Shown here in pieces: positions 53,526 to 61,629 of a stretch of 64,000 nt of DNA. The position numbers and the translations under genes are program-made. The first letter of the stretch is position 1. Each line of letters opens with the position of its first letter. A model generated the notes under the pieces. That model was given only the letters and a program-made list of their open reading frames with translations, was not told where the DNA came from and made no database searches. Origin of the DNA: Clostridiales bacterium (GTDB lineage: Bacteria > Bacillota > Clostridia > Lachnospirales > Lachnospiraceae); the NCBI GenBank assembly GCA_012520645.1, contig JAAYNV010000043.1, positions 62,001 through 126,000 on the forward strand, in the 5' to 3' direction.

Positions 53526-53951
53526 ATGGAGCTATTAAAACAGCAGGAACTTCCACTCATAAAGGCATGTATGGAAGCCCGGGAAAAATCGTATTCACCG
53601 TATTCTCATTTTCAGGTAGGTGCGGCACTGCTGACGAAAACAGGAAAAATCTATAAAGGCTGTAACATTGAAAATGCAGCTTACACACCGACTAACTGTG
53701 CGGAAAGAACGGCTTTTTTTCATGCGGTCAGTGAAGGAGAAAGAGACTTTGCGGCGATTGCAATCTGCGGCGGCACAAAGGGAGAACTGACAGCCTATAC
53801 AGCACCCTGCGGTGTGTGCAGACAGGTCATGATGGAGTTCTGTAATCAGGATACCTTCCGGGTGATTCTGGTCAAATCAGAAAAGGAGTATGAAATATAC
53901 ATGTTGAAGGAACTTATGCCTTTTGGATTTGGACCTTCTGATTTGCAGTAA
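53526..53951 (+). CDS. cdd: Cytidine deaminase
   Basis: Cytidine deaminase converts cytidine to uridine in pyrimidine salvage. The 141-residue zinc enzyme has the substrate segment SPYSHFQVGAALL, the GCNIENAAYTPTNCAERTA motif with the catalytic glutamate and one zinc cysteine, and APCGVCRQVM with two more cysteines. The start at 53526 follows AAAGAGGAG. It is likely co-transcribed with punA. Confidence 0.95.
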   Translation: MELLKQQELPLIKACMEAREKSYSPYSHFQVGAALLTKTGKIYKGCNIENAAYTPTNCAERTAFFHAVSEGERDFAAIAICGGTKGELTAYTAPCGVCRQVMMEFCNQDTFRVILVKSEKEYEIYMLKELMPFGFGPSDLQ

Positions 53952-53967
53952 AAGATGCAATGTAACA

Positions 53968-53997
53968 TTGACAGAATACTGCATGATTGTATACAAT
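53968..53997 (+). promoter_or_regulatory. Promoter for the purine permease gene
   Basis: TTGACA (53968-53973) precedes TATACA (53990-53995; spacer 16) or TACAAT (53992-53997; spacer 18). The leader of about 40 bases is too short for a purine riboswitch. Confidence 0.55.
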
Positions 53998-54038
53998 AGA
54001 ACAAGGTCTTTCAGAAAAAACAAGGAGGAAAATGGAAG

Positions 54039-55451
54039 ATGTTGGAGAAACTGTTTAAATTGAAAGAAAACCATACGGATGTAAAGACGGAGGTACTTGC
54101 AGGTCTGGCGACGTTCATGACTATGGCATATATCATCCAGCTCAATCCGAACCTGCTGACTAATTTTGCAGTAGGAACACCGCTGTGGAATGCTGTATTC
54201 CTTGCAACCGTATTATCTGCATTTGTCGGCACCCTGATCATGGCGTTGTATGCAAACAAACCGTTTGCACTTGCACCGGGTATGGGACTCAATTCCTATT
54301 TTGCTGTGGTTGTGACAAGTATTGCAGCTGCAACGGGAATGGCATATGAGGAGGCTTTTCATGGCGGACTTGCCATTATTGCAATTTCCGGTGTGCTGTT
54401 TACCGTGCTGACCTTATTTAAGGTACGTGAGAAAATCGTAGATGCGATTCCCAAGGCAATCCGTCTTGGTATTTCCGCCGGTATTGGTTTGATGTTAGTA
54501 AATATTGGTCTGACTTCGAATGCGGCTGTATATTATGCAGACGGTTCGCAGACTATGTTAGGCTTTTTCTCAGACGGAGCAAGCGCAACGAAAGCAGCAA
54601 TGGGCGATGCCTACAGTACAATGATTCTGTATCTGATTACATTTTTTGTAGGTCTGTTTATGATCGTTGTCCTGAACCACAAAAATGTGAAAGGATCCAT
54701 TTTGTTTGGAATGCTTGCAGCATCCATCGTATACTGGATCGGCTCTTTTGTTTTAGGCGGCAATCCGTTTGCATCCCTGCAGGGAGCGAGCTTTGTACCG
54801 CCGTTTGCAGATATGTTTGAGATGACATTCTTTAAATTCAATTTCGGGACATTGCTTTCTATGGGCTTTTTGTCAGCGATACTGACAATCATTTCTTTCT
54901 GTATGGTAGATATGTTTGATACCATCGGAACGCTGCTTGGTACGGCGAAGAAAGCCAATATGCTGGATGAGAACGGTGCAATGCCGGATATGAATAAGGC
55001 AATGCTTTCCGACTCCCTTGCAACCTGTGTAGGTGCATGTACCGGTACTTCTACGGTTACTACTTTTATCGAATCTGCAGCAGGAGTGGAAGAGGGCGGA
55101 AGAACCGGACTTACGTCTTTTGTAACCAGTATTTGTTTCCTGGCATGTATGTTTGTTGCACCGATTGCAGCCCTGATTCCGGCACCGGCTACCAGTGCAG
55201 CACTGGTATTTGTAGGAACCCTGATGATCAGTGCATTGAAGGAAGTAGATTATACAGACGTAGCAGGATCTGTTCCGGTTGTACTGATGCTTGTATTTAT
55301 GATGTTTACCTCCAGTATCGGAAACGGTATTGGTATCGGTTTGATCTCTTACAGCATTATCAAGATTTTCCTTGGAAAGGCAAAGGATGTATCCTTAATT
55401 ACGATTATACTTTCCCTGCTGTTTCTCGGAAAATTCTTTATTGTATTCTAA
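54039..55451 (+). CDS. NCS2 family purine permease (AzgA/PbuG branch)
   Basis: This 470-residue membrane protein has about 12-14 hydrophobic segments. It belongs to the COG2252 branch that carries hypoxanthine, guanine or adenine, shown by EVLAGLATFMTMAYIIQLNP, ALAPGMGLNSYFA, SAGIGLMLVNIGL, DMFDTIGTLLGTA and GTSTVTTFIESAAGVEEGGR. The last three are close to AzgA/GhxP-type motifs. It follows punA and cdd, consistent with uptake of bases released by nucleoside breakdown. AAGGAGG precedes the start. The precise substrate is not decidable by sight. Confidence 0.93.
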   Translation: MLEKLFKLKENHTDVKTEVLAGLATFMTMAYIIQLNPNLLTNFAVGTPLWNAVFLATVLSAFVGTLIMALYANKPFALAPGMGLNSYFAVVVTSIAAATGMAYEEAFHGGLAIIAISGVLFTVLTLFKVREKIVDAIPKAIRLGISAGIGLMLVNIGLTSNAAVYYADGSQTMLGFFSDGASATKAAMGDAYSTMILYLITFFVGLFMIVVLNHKNVKGSILFGMLAASIVYWIGSFVLGGNPFASLQGASFVPPFADMFEMTFFKFNFGTLLSMGFLSAILTIISFCMVDMFDTIGTLLGTAKKANMLDENGAMPDMNKAMLSDSLATCVGACTGTSTVTTFIESAAGVEEGGRTGLTSFVTSICFLACMFVAPIAALIPAPATSAALVFVGTLMISALKEVDYTDVAGSVPVVLMLVFMMFTSSIGNGIGIGLISYSIIKIFLGKAKDVSLITIILSLLFLGKFFIVF

Positions 55452-55476
55452 TGGATAAGGAAAGGACTTAAGTTCC

Positions 55477-56562
55477 ATGGCAAAAATTATTTTGACAGGG
55501 GACCGACCGACAGGAAGACTGCATGTAGGTCATTATGTCGGATCCCTGAAACGAAGAGTGGAATTGCAGAATTCCGGCAAATTTGACAAAATTTTTATTA
55601 TGATTGCAGATGCACAGGCACTGACGGACAATGCCGACAATCCGGAAAAGGTGCGCCAGAATATTATAGAAGTGGCGCTGGATTATCTGGCATGCGGGCT
55701 GGATCCTGCAAAATCCACGATGTTTATTCAGTCGCAGGTAGCGGAACTTTGTGAATTATCATTTTATTACATGAATCTTGTGACTGTTTCCAGATTACAG
55801 AGAAATCCCACTGTAAAATCTGAAATCCAGATACGTAACTTTGAAGCCAGCATTCCGGTAGGCTTCTTTACTTATCCAATCAGTCAGGCGGCAGATATTA
55901 CTGCTTTTAAGGCAACGACGGTGCCGGTTGGCGAGGATCAGCTTCCGATGCTTGAACAGACCAAGGAAATTGTGCGTAAATTCAATTCGGTTTATGGGGA
56001 TACGTTAATTGAGCCGGAGATTCTTCTGCCGGATAATAAGGCGTGCCTGAGACTTCCAGGCATTGACGGAAAAGCCAAAATGAGCAAATCGTTAAATAAC
56101 TGTATCTATCTTTCGGATACCGAAGAAGAGGTCAGAAAGAAGATTATGTCCATGTTTACGGATCCGAATCATTTAAGAGTGGAGGATCCGGGAAAGGTAG
56201 AGGGAAATCCGGTATTCATTTATCTGGATGCGTTCTGCAGAGAGGAGCAGTTTGCGGAATATCTGCCGGAGTATCAGAATCTGGATGAACTTAAAGAACA
56301 TTATAAACGCGGTGGACTGGGAGATGTTAAGGTAAAGAAATTCTTAAATGCGGTTATGCAGGAGGAACTGACCCCGATCCGTGAGAGAAGAAAGTCCTTT
56401 GAAAAGGATATTCCGGAGGTTTACCGGATGCTTAAGAAGGGAAGTGACGAGGCCAGAGAGGTTGCGGCACAGACTTTGAGTGAAGTCAGAGCTTCCATGA
56501 AAATCAATTATTTCGATGATGAAGAATTGATTCGTGTACAGAGTGAACGGTTTAAAGACTGA
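55477..56562 (+). CDS. trpS: Tryptophanyl-tRNA synthetase
   Basis: TrpRS charges tRNA-Trp. The 361-residue class I synthetase has the HIGH-like motif [14 protein letters not shown] near residue 11 and the KMSKS loop AKMSKSLNN. Its form, with [18 protein letters not shown] and [12 protein letters not shown], is the longer variant common in Clostridia. It begins 25 bases after the permease gene, so there is no room for a T-box leader of its own. A terminator follows. Confidence 0.96.
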   Translation: MAKIILTGDRPTGRLHVGHYVGSLKRRVELQNSGKFDKIFIMIADAQALTDNADNPEKVRQNIIEVALDYLACGLDPAKSTMFIQSQVAELCELSFYYMNLVTVSRLQRNPTVKSEIQIRNFEASIPVGFFTYPISQAADITAFKATTVPVGEDQLPMLEQTKEIVRKFNSVYGDTLIEPEILLPDNKACLRLPGIDGKAKMSKSLNNCIYLSDTEEEVRKKIMSMFTDPNHLRVEDPGKVEGNPVFIYLDAFCREEQFAEYLPEYQNLDELKEHYKRGGLGDVKVKKFLNAVMQEELTPIRERRKSFEKDIPEVYRMLKKGSDEAREVAAQTLSEVRASMKINYFDDEELIRVQSERFKD

Positions 56563-56590
56563 GAAAGAATAAGTGGGAAGGAAAAATCCA

Positions 56591-56622
56591 GTGGGAAGTT
56601 TTCCTCCCGCTTTTCTTTTTTT
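56591..56622 (+). terminator. Intrinsic terminator after trpS
   Basis: GTGGGA (56591-56596) pairs with TCCCGC (56605-56610), including one G-U, followed by TTTTCTTTTTTT. Confidence 0.78.
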
Positions 56623-56711
56623 GGAGAATAATTTTTCAGACTGAATACCCATGGAAGAAAACGTGAGCGCCTGGAAGAATATAATATAAGCGACAATGTA
56701 TCAATAAAAAC

Positions 56712-56741
56712 TTCCAAATATATTATAACTTGTGTTAAAAT
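56712..56741 (+). promoter_or_regulatory. Weak promoter candidate for the MutS-like gene
   Basis: TTCCAA (56712-56717) and an extended -10, TG-T-TAAAAT (ending 56741), with an 18-base spacer. The rest of the 56563-56821 gap holds nothing else that I can identify. Confidence 0.35.
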
Positions 56742-56821
56742 GAAAAAATCAGCATAAGAGGGAATGGCTGTTGTATCAAATGAGAATAATTTATAGATAG
56801 AAAGAAAAGAAGGAAAACGAT

Positions 56822-58525
56822 ATGGAAGTCATCGCATTTTTGGCTGTCCTGTTTGGTATTGTGGCTCTTTTTTTTGCAAATGGAGTCCGACAGGAGAAAA
56901 AATATTGGCAGAATGAAAAAAGACGTTTAAAAAACGCTTATGGAAAGCTTCCGGATAAGCAGTGGAAGCAGGAACAATATATGGGGATTGAGAGGTATCA
57001 TGAGCGGCATAAAGACGGTTTTTCAATAGATGATATTACTTGGAATGATCTGGGGATGGATGCGATCTTTCATCGTATCGACTATACTCTTTCAAGGACC
57101 GGAGCGGAATATCTATATCATATGCTGCGAAGTCCGAAACAGCCGGAAGTGCTTGCAGAGCGGGAAAAGAAAATTGACTATTTCAGACAGCATGAAGAAG
57201 AGAGACTGTCACTTCAGCTGAAATTTGCCAGACTGGGAGGTATGGAAAAATATTCGCTGTATGATTATCTGGATAGGCTGTCAGAGTTAAAGGATCAGGG
57301 GAATCTGCGCCATTATATCTGTATCGTACTGCTTTTGGTTTCCGGGGCTGTTATGTGTGTTACACCGGGAATCGGAGGAGGGCTGTTTTTTCTGGTGCTT
57401 TGTTATAATATTTTTTCTTATCTGCACGAAAAAGGAAAAGTGGCACCCTATCTGACCAGCTTTACCTATATCCTCAGACTGTTTCATGCAACAGTGGAGC
57501 TGGAAAAACTGAAACTTTCAGGCATTCGTAAGGAAACAGAAGAACTTGCAAAAATAAGGAAAGAATTTCAGGGCTTCCGGAGAGGATCCGGTCTGGTAAT
57601 GAGCATGGGTGGCAGCGCGGATCCGCTGGGGCTGATTCTGGATTATGTCAGGATGATCTTTCACTTTGATCTGATCCGTTTTTATCAAATGAAACATTTT
57701 TTGATGCAGCATATACCGGAAATAGACCGGATGATTTCCATTTGGGGTGAATTAGAACTGATGGTAGATATTGTAATGTTTCGGGCATCCTTGGAGCAGG
57801 AAGAAAAGGACTGGTGTCTGCCTGTTTTTGCAGAAGAGGGAGAGCATGAAAGAAATGCAGTATTTCTTATGGAAAAGGGCTATTACCCGCTTTTGACCAA
57901 GGCGGTGGGAAACAGTCTGGAAGTTTCGAAAGGTGTTCTTCTGACCGGTTCCAATGCGTCAGGGAAATCGACCTTTTTGAAGACCTGTGCAGTCAATATA
58001 TTGTTCGCACAGACCCTTCATACCTGTCTGGCAGAAAAAATGGTGCTTGTGCCGGGAAGATTGTATTCTTCTATGTCGTTGAAGGATGATATTCTGGCAG
58101 GAAAAAGTTATTATATGGTGGAAATAGGAGCACTGAAGCGGATAATGGATGCTCGTCTTTCCTGTGGAGAAATGATTTACTGCTTTGTGGATGAGGTGTT
58201 ACGTGGCACGAATACGATAGAGCGGATTGCGGCCTCCACGGAGCTTCTAAAGACATTAAATGGAGAGAAGATTCTTTGTTTTGCAGCAACCCATGATATG
58301 GAACTGACAGTACTTTTGTCAGAAGAATATGAGAATTATCATTTTGAAGAAGAAATGGGAAAAACGGATGTGCGTTTTTCCTATGAATTGAAAAAAGGAG
58401 CTGCATCTACACGTAATGCCATACGTCTGTTACAGATTATGGGCTATGATCGTGGTGTTGTGGAGCGTGCTGAAATGCGTGCAGAGGAATTTTTGCGTAC
58501 TGGTATATGGAAGAGAGGAGTGTGA
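56822..58525 (+). CDS. Membrane-anchored MutS-family ATPase
   Basis: This 567-residue protein has one N-terminal helix (about 2-20) and a second hydrophobic pair near 165-200, then a MutS-type ATPase domain: Walker [14 protein letters not shown] near 375-387, Walker [15 protein letters not shown] and the late AATHDME histidine. The mismatch-binding domain I of MutS1 and its Phe-x-Glu motif are absent, so this is not the repair enzyme. Such MutS-like membrane proteins are widespread in Firmicutes with no settled role. rnhA follows within eight bases. Confidence 0.88.
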   Translation: MEVIAFLAVLFGIVALFFANGVRQEKKYWQNEKRRLKNAYGKLPDKQWKQEQYMGIERYHERHKDGFSIDDITWNDLGMDAIFHRIDYTLSRTGAEYLYHMLRSPKQPEVLAEREKKIDYFRQHEEERLSLQLKFARLGGMEKYSLYDYLDRLSELKDQGNLRHYICIVLLLVSGAVMCVTPGIGGGLFFLVLCYNIFSYLHEKGKVAPYLTSFTYILRLFHATVELEKLKLSGIRKETEELAKIRKEFQGFRRGSGLVMSMGGSADPLGLILDYVRMIFHFDLIRFYQMKHFLMQHIPEIDRMISIWGELELMVDIVMFRASLEQEEKDWCLPVFAEEGEHERNAVFLMEKGYYPLLTKAVGNSLEVSKGVLLTGSNASGKSTFLKTCAVNILFAQTLHTCLAEKMVLVPGRLYSSMSLKDDILAGKSYYMVEIGALKRIMDARLSCGEMIYCFVDEVLRGTNTIERIAASTELLKTLNGEKILCFAATHDMELTVLLSEEYENYHFEEEMGKTDVRFSYELKKGAASTRNAIRLLQIMGYDRGVVERAEMRAEEFLRTGIWKRGV

Positions 58526-58533
58526 GGATAAAG

Positions 58534-59007
58534 ATGAAGGTTACGATTTATACAGACGGTGCAGCCAGAGGAAATCCGGAGGGACCGGGCGGTTATGGGA
58601 CAATCCTGCAGTATGTGGATACGAAGGGTATGTTGCATGAGAGAGAATATTCGGCAGGTTATAAGAAGACGACGAATAACCGGATGGAACTGATGGCGGT
58701 GATTATCGGTCTGGAGGCACTCAATAAACCGTGCGAGGTGGAGATCATTTCCGATTCCAAATATGTGACGGATGCCTTTAACCAGAACTGGATTCAGGGA
58801 TGGATCAGAAACGGTTGGAAAACCAGTACAAAAAAGCCGGTCAAAAATCCGGATCTCTGGCTGCGGCTGTTAAAAGCAAAGGAACCCCACCGTGTCCGGT
58901 TTACATGGGTTAAGGGACATGACGGGCATCCCGAAAACGAGCGCTGCGATAAGCTGGCAACGACAGCGGCAGACGGGAATGCCCTTCTTGACGATACAAT
59001 AGAATAA
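58534..59007 (+). CDS. rnhA: Ribonuclease HI
   Basis: RNase HI degrades RNA in RNA-DNA hybrids. The 157-residue protein has the four acidic catalytic residues in [27 protein letters not shown] and NERCDKLA, and the basic protrusion with [11 protein letters not shown]. The start at 58534 gives MKVTIYTDG. It lies eight bases after the MutS-like gene and is presumably co-transcribed. Confidence 0.95.
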   Translation: MKVTIYTDGAARGNPEGPGGYGTILQYVDTKGMLHEREYSAGYKKTTNNRMELMAVIIGLEALNKPCEVEIISDSKYVTDAFNQNWIQGWIRNGWKTSTKKPVKNPDLWLRLLKAKEPHRVRFTWVKGHDGHPENERCDKLATTAADGNALLDDTIE

Positions 59008-59049
59008 GTGGTATCATAGTATTATTCTAAACAAAGGAAGGGTTACGGC

Positions 59050-59190
59050 ATGACTAATTTAATCGCATTTATCAATGAGTTTTTGGAGTATTTAGTGGTA
59101 TTTGGTACAGCGGTCGTTCTGGTTCTGATTGGTGTGTTTGCCGGTATGAAAATGAGAAAACGGAAAGATGCGCAGAGTAGTACCTCATAA
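59050..59190 (+). CDS. 46-residue single-helix membrane protein
   Basis: A short gene with a good AAAGGAAG ribosome site encodes a 46-residue protein: a polar start MTNLIAFINEFLEYL, one hydrophobic helix (about 15-32) and a basic tail KMRKRKDAQ. The helix-then-positive-tail layout predicts an outside-facing N-terminus. It lies between rnhA and a clear terminator, which supports real expression. I do not recognise the family and assign no function. Confidence 0.65.
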   Translation: MTNLIAFINEFLEYLVVFGTAVVLVLIGVFAGMKMRKRKDAQSSTS

Positions 59191-59221
59191 AATCAAATAG
59201 AATCAACATGGATTTGAAAAG

Positions 59222-59253
59222 AGGATGTTCCCTGTGGCGAACATCCTTTTTTC
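59222..59253 (+). terminator. Intrinsic terminator after the 46-residue gene
   Basis: AGGATGTTC (59222-59230) pairs perfectly with GAACATCCT (59239-59247), followed by TTTTT. Confidence 0.9.
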
Positions 59254-59277
59254 GCAGCCTGTGGAAGGTGATAAGAG

Positions 59278-60264
59278 ATGGCAAGAGTAGGCAATCAGAA
59301 ATGTAAATTACTGCATGTTCTGAAAATACTGAAAGAAAATACGGATGAAGCACACCCTATGACAATGGCAGAACTGATAGACCGGCTTGCGGAAGAAGGC
59401 ATTGCCGCAGAACGCAAAGGAATTTACAGGGATATTGCCGAGCTGACGGATTTTGGCTATAATATCCGGCAGAAAAGGAGCCGGACAAACGGTGGGTATT
59501 ATCTGGCGGAGCGAGAGTTTCAACTGCCGGAGTTAAAGCTTTTAGTGGATGCCGTACAGGCGTCCCGGTTTATTACGTTAAAAAAATCCAGAGAGCTGAT
59601 TGCCAAAATAGAGGGGCTTGCGAACCGCTATGATGCAGTGCAGCTGCAAAGACAGGTCTATGTGGCAAACCGAATTAAGACCGGCAATGAAAGTATTTAT
59701 CATACGGTGGATTATATACACCGTGCAATGCAGTCGAATAGGCAGATTTCTTTTTGCTACTTTGAGTGGACGGTAAAAAAGGAAATGCGTTTTAAGCGGA
59801 ACGGAGAACGTTACCGGATCAGTCCTTGGGCGCTTACGGTGAAGGATGAAAATTATTATATGGCAGGCTATGACAGCGAAATGGGGATTTTAAAGCATTA
59901 CCGCGTAGATAAAATGACAGATATCCGCCTGGAGGAAGAAAAACGATGCGGTGGGGAAAAATATGCTGGTCTGGATGTAGCCGAATATGCCAATAAGACC
60001 TTCGGTATGTTCGGGGGAGAAGAGGAAACAGTGACGATCGGCTGTGCAGACCGGTTGATTGGGGTCATTATGGACCGGTTTGGGACAGATGTTCCAGTCA
60101 GAGAACGGCAGGTGGGAGAATTTACCATTCGCGTAAAGGTAGTTGTCAGTGGACAGTTTTTTGGATGGCTTACAGGACTTGGAAAGGAAGCCAGACTGCT
60201 CGGTCCACCGCAGGTTGTGGAAAGCTATCACAAATATTTGAAGGAATTACTGGAAAACGAATAG
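59278..60264 (+). CDS. WYL-domain transcriptional regulator
   Basis: This 328-residue regulator has an N-terminal winged helix (HTH_11 type, PMTMAELIDRLAEEGI, ERKGIYRDIAELTDFGYNI) and a WYL ligand-binding domain in the middle (ISFCYFEWTVKKEMR, RYRISPWALTVKDENYYM, HYRVDKM). A WCX-like C-terminal part follows. WYL proteins respond to nucleic acids or small ligands and control diverse genes. Its stop lies 19 bases before an aminotransferase gene, which is probably co-transcribed. Targets are unknown. Confidence 0.92.
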   Translation: MARVGNQKCKLLHVLKILKENTDEAHPMTMAELIDRLAEEGIAAERKGIYRDIAELTDFGYNIRQKRSRTNGGYYLAEREFQLPELKLLVDAVQASRFITLKKSRELIAKIEGLANRYDAVQLQRQVYVANRIKTGNESIYHTVDYIHRAMQSNRQISFCYFEWTVKKEMRFKRNGERYRISPWALTVKDENYYMAGYDSEMGILKHYRVDKMTDIRLEEEKRCGGEKYAGLDVAEYANKTFGMFGGEEETVTIGCADRLIGVIMDRFGTDVPVRERQVGEFTIRVKVVVSGQFFGWLTGLGKEARLLGPPQVVESYHKYLKELLENE

Positions 60265-60283
60265 AGAAAGGCATGGTAGAACG

Positions 60284-61456
60284 ATGAAATTTCAATTTGC
60301 AGACAGAATGCAGGATTACGAAGAGGGTATCTTTCAGGTACTCAATGAAAAGAAGGAGGAATGTATAAAAGCCGGGAAAAAAGTTTATAATTTTTCAGTC
60401 GGTACACCGGATTTTCAACCGGCACCTCACATCATTCAGGCGGTGGCTGAAGCGGCAAAGCAGCCGGAAAATTATAAGTATGCGTTGACAGAACTGCCGG
60501 AACTGATTGAAGCAGTGATAGAACGTTTCCAAAAGCGTTATCAGGTGGAGCTTAAGCCGGAAGAAATTACTTCCGTATATGGTTCACAGGAAGGCATTGC
60601 ACATATTGGATTGTCCCTGTGTGATGACGGGGATATTGTGCTTGTGCCGAATCCTGGCTATCCAATCTTTGGAATCGGACCGGCACTTGCCGGGGCGGAT
60701 GTCGTGTCTTATGACCTGACGGAAGAAAACGGTTATCTGCCAAAACTACAGGAAATACCGGAGGAGATTTTGGAGAAGACAAAGTTTATGATTGTGTCCT
60801 ATCCGATGAATCCGATCTGTAAGTGTGCACCGCACTGTTTTTATGAAGAACTGATACCATGGGCAAAGAAACATGGCATTATCCTTTTGCATGACAATGC
60901 TTATTCGGATATTATTTATGACGGAAGGGAAGGTATTTCGATTCTTTCGATTCCCGGGGCAAAGGAGATCTGTGTGGAATTTTACTCTCTTTCCAAGTCC
61001 TTTAATTATACGGGAGCCAGGATGGGCTTTTTAGTCGGTAATGAAAAAATTGTTCAGAATTTTAAAAAGCTTCGTTCCCAGATTGATTATGGTACCTTTC
61101 TTCCGGTGCAGTACGGAGCCATTGCGGCACTGACCGGACCGGATGATGCTGTCCGGGTGCAGTGTCAGGAATATCAGCGAAGAAGGGATGCACTTTGCGG
61201 AGGCTTTCGGGAAATTGGCTGGAATATTCCTGACAGTGAGGGTACGATGTTTGCCTGGGGACGTATACCGGAAACGTTTGGAGAGGATGATACCGCTTTT
61301 GTGATGGAACTGCTTCAAAAGACAGGCGTACTCTGTACACCGGGAAGCAGCTTTGGCAGTCTTGGAAAGGGATATGTGCGTTTTGCTTTAGTGCTTCCGG
61401 TGGAAACCATAAAAGAGGCTGTAAAAGCAGTGGAAAAGAGCGGGCTGATACGATAG
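60284..61456 (+). CDS. Class I/II pyridoxal-phosphate aminotransferase
   Basis: This 390-residue aminotransferase is related to aspartate and LL-diaminopimelate aminotransferases. The PLP lysine lies in FYSLSKSFNYTGARMGF; also seen are FSVGTPDFQPAP, PNPGYPIFG, YPMNPICKCAP and the final arginine in GYVRFALV. The substrate cannot be decided by sight; DapL-like or a general amino acid aminotransferase are possible. It is probably co-transcribed with the WYL regulator upstream. No clear terminator follows. Confidence 0.88.
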   Translation: MKFQFADRMQDYEEGIFQVLNEKKEECIKAGKKVYNFSVGTPDFQPAPHIIQAVAEAAKQPENYKYALTELPELIEAVIERFQKRYQVELKPEEITSVYGSQEGIAHIGLSLCDDGDIVLVPNPGYPIFGIGPALAGADVVSYDLTEENGYLPKLQEIPEEILEKTKFMIVSYPMNPICKCAPHCFYEELIPWAKKHGIILLHDNAYSDIIYDGREGISILSIPGAKEICVEFYSLSKSFNYTGARMGFLVGNEKIVQNFKKLRSQIDYGTFLPVQYGAIAALTGPDDAVRVQCQEYQRRRDALCGGFREIGWNIPDSEGTMFAWGRIPETFGEDDTAFVMELLQKTGVLCTPGSSFGSLGKGYVRFALVLPVETIKEAVKAVEKSGLIR

Positions 61457-61503
61457 TGTATAAAGGCTATATCCGTATGGAATTTTTTGGTTATATTGCT
61501 CCA

Positions 61504-61532
61504 TTGACATACAACATGTTGTAGCATATACT
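61504..61532 (+). promoter_or_regulatory. nrdD promoter
   Basis: TTGACA (61504-61509), a 17-base spacer and TATACT (61527-61532). The spacer holds the perfect palindrome TACAACATGTTGTA. Confidence 0.78.
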
Positions 61533-61557
61533 GAAAAGTGCACTACAATATGTGGTG
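61510..61557. promoter_or_regulatory. Candidate NrdR operator pair
   Basis: Box 1, TACAACATGTTGTA (61510-61523), is a perfect palindrome. Box 2, CACTACAATATGTGGTG (61541-61557), is an imperfect one. Their centres are about 32 bases, three helical turns, apart, as is known for NrdR box pairs. Both resemble the NrdR box only loosely. Confidence 0.55.
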
Positions 61558-61629
61558 CAGTTTGGAGAATAACCTTTTCCCCGACACGGGAGAAGAAAAA
61601 GATAGAAAGAGTAACGGAGGACAAGGAGC

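Noticed and set aside
53952-54038. Purine riboswitch before the NCS2 permease
   Set aside because: Only about 40 bases lie between the promoter and the ATG, too short for the aptamer, and its conserved loops are absent.
55452-55476. T-box leader for trpS
   Set aside because: The gap is 25 bases and the upstream gene is in the same direction, leaving no room for a T-box.
56822-58525. DNA mismatch repair protein MutS
   Set aside because: The mismatch-recognition domain and Phe-x-Glu motif are absent and membrane helices are present, so only the ATPase family is claimed.
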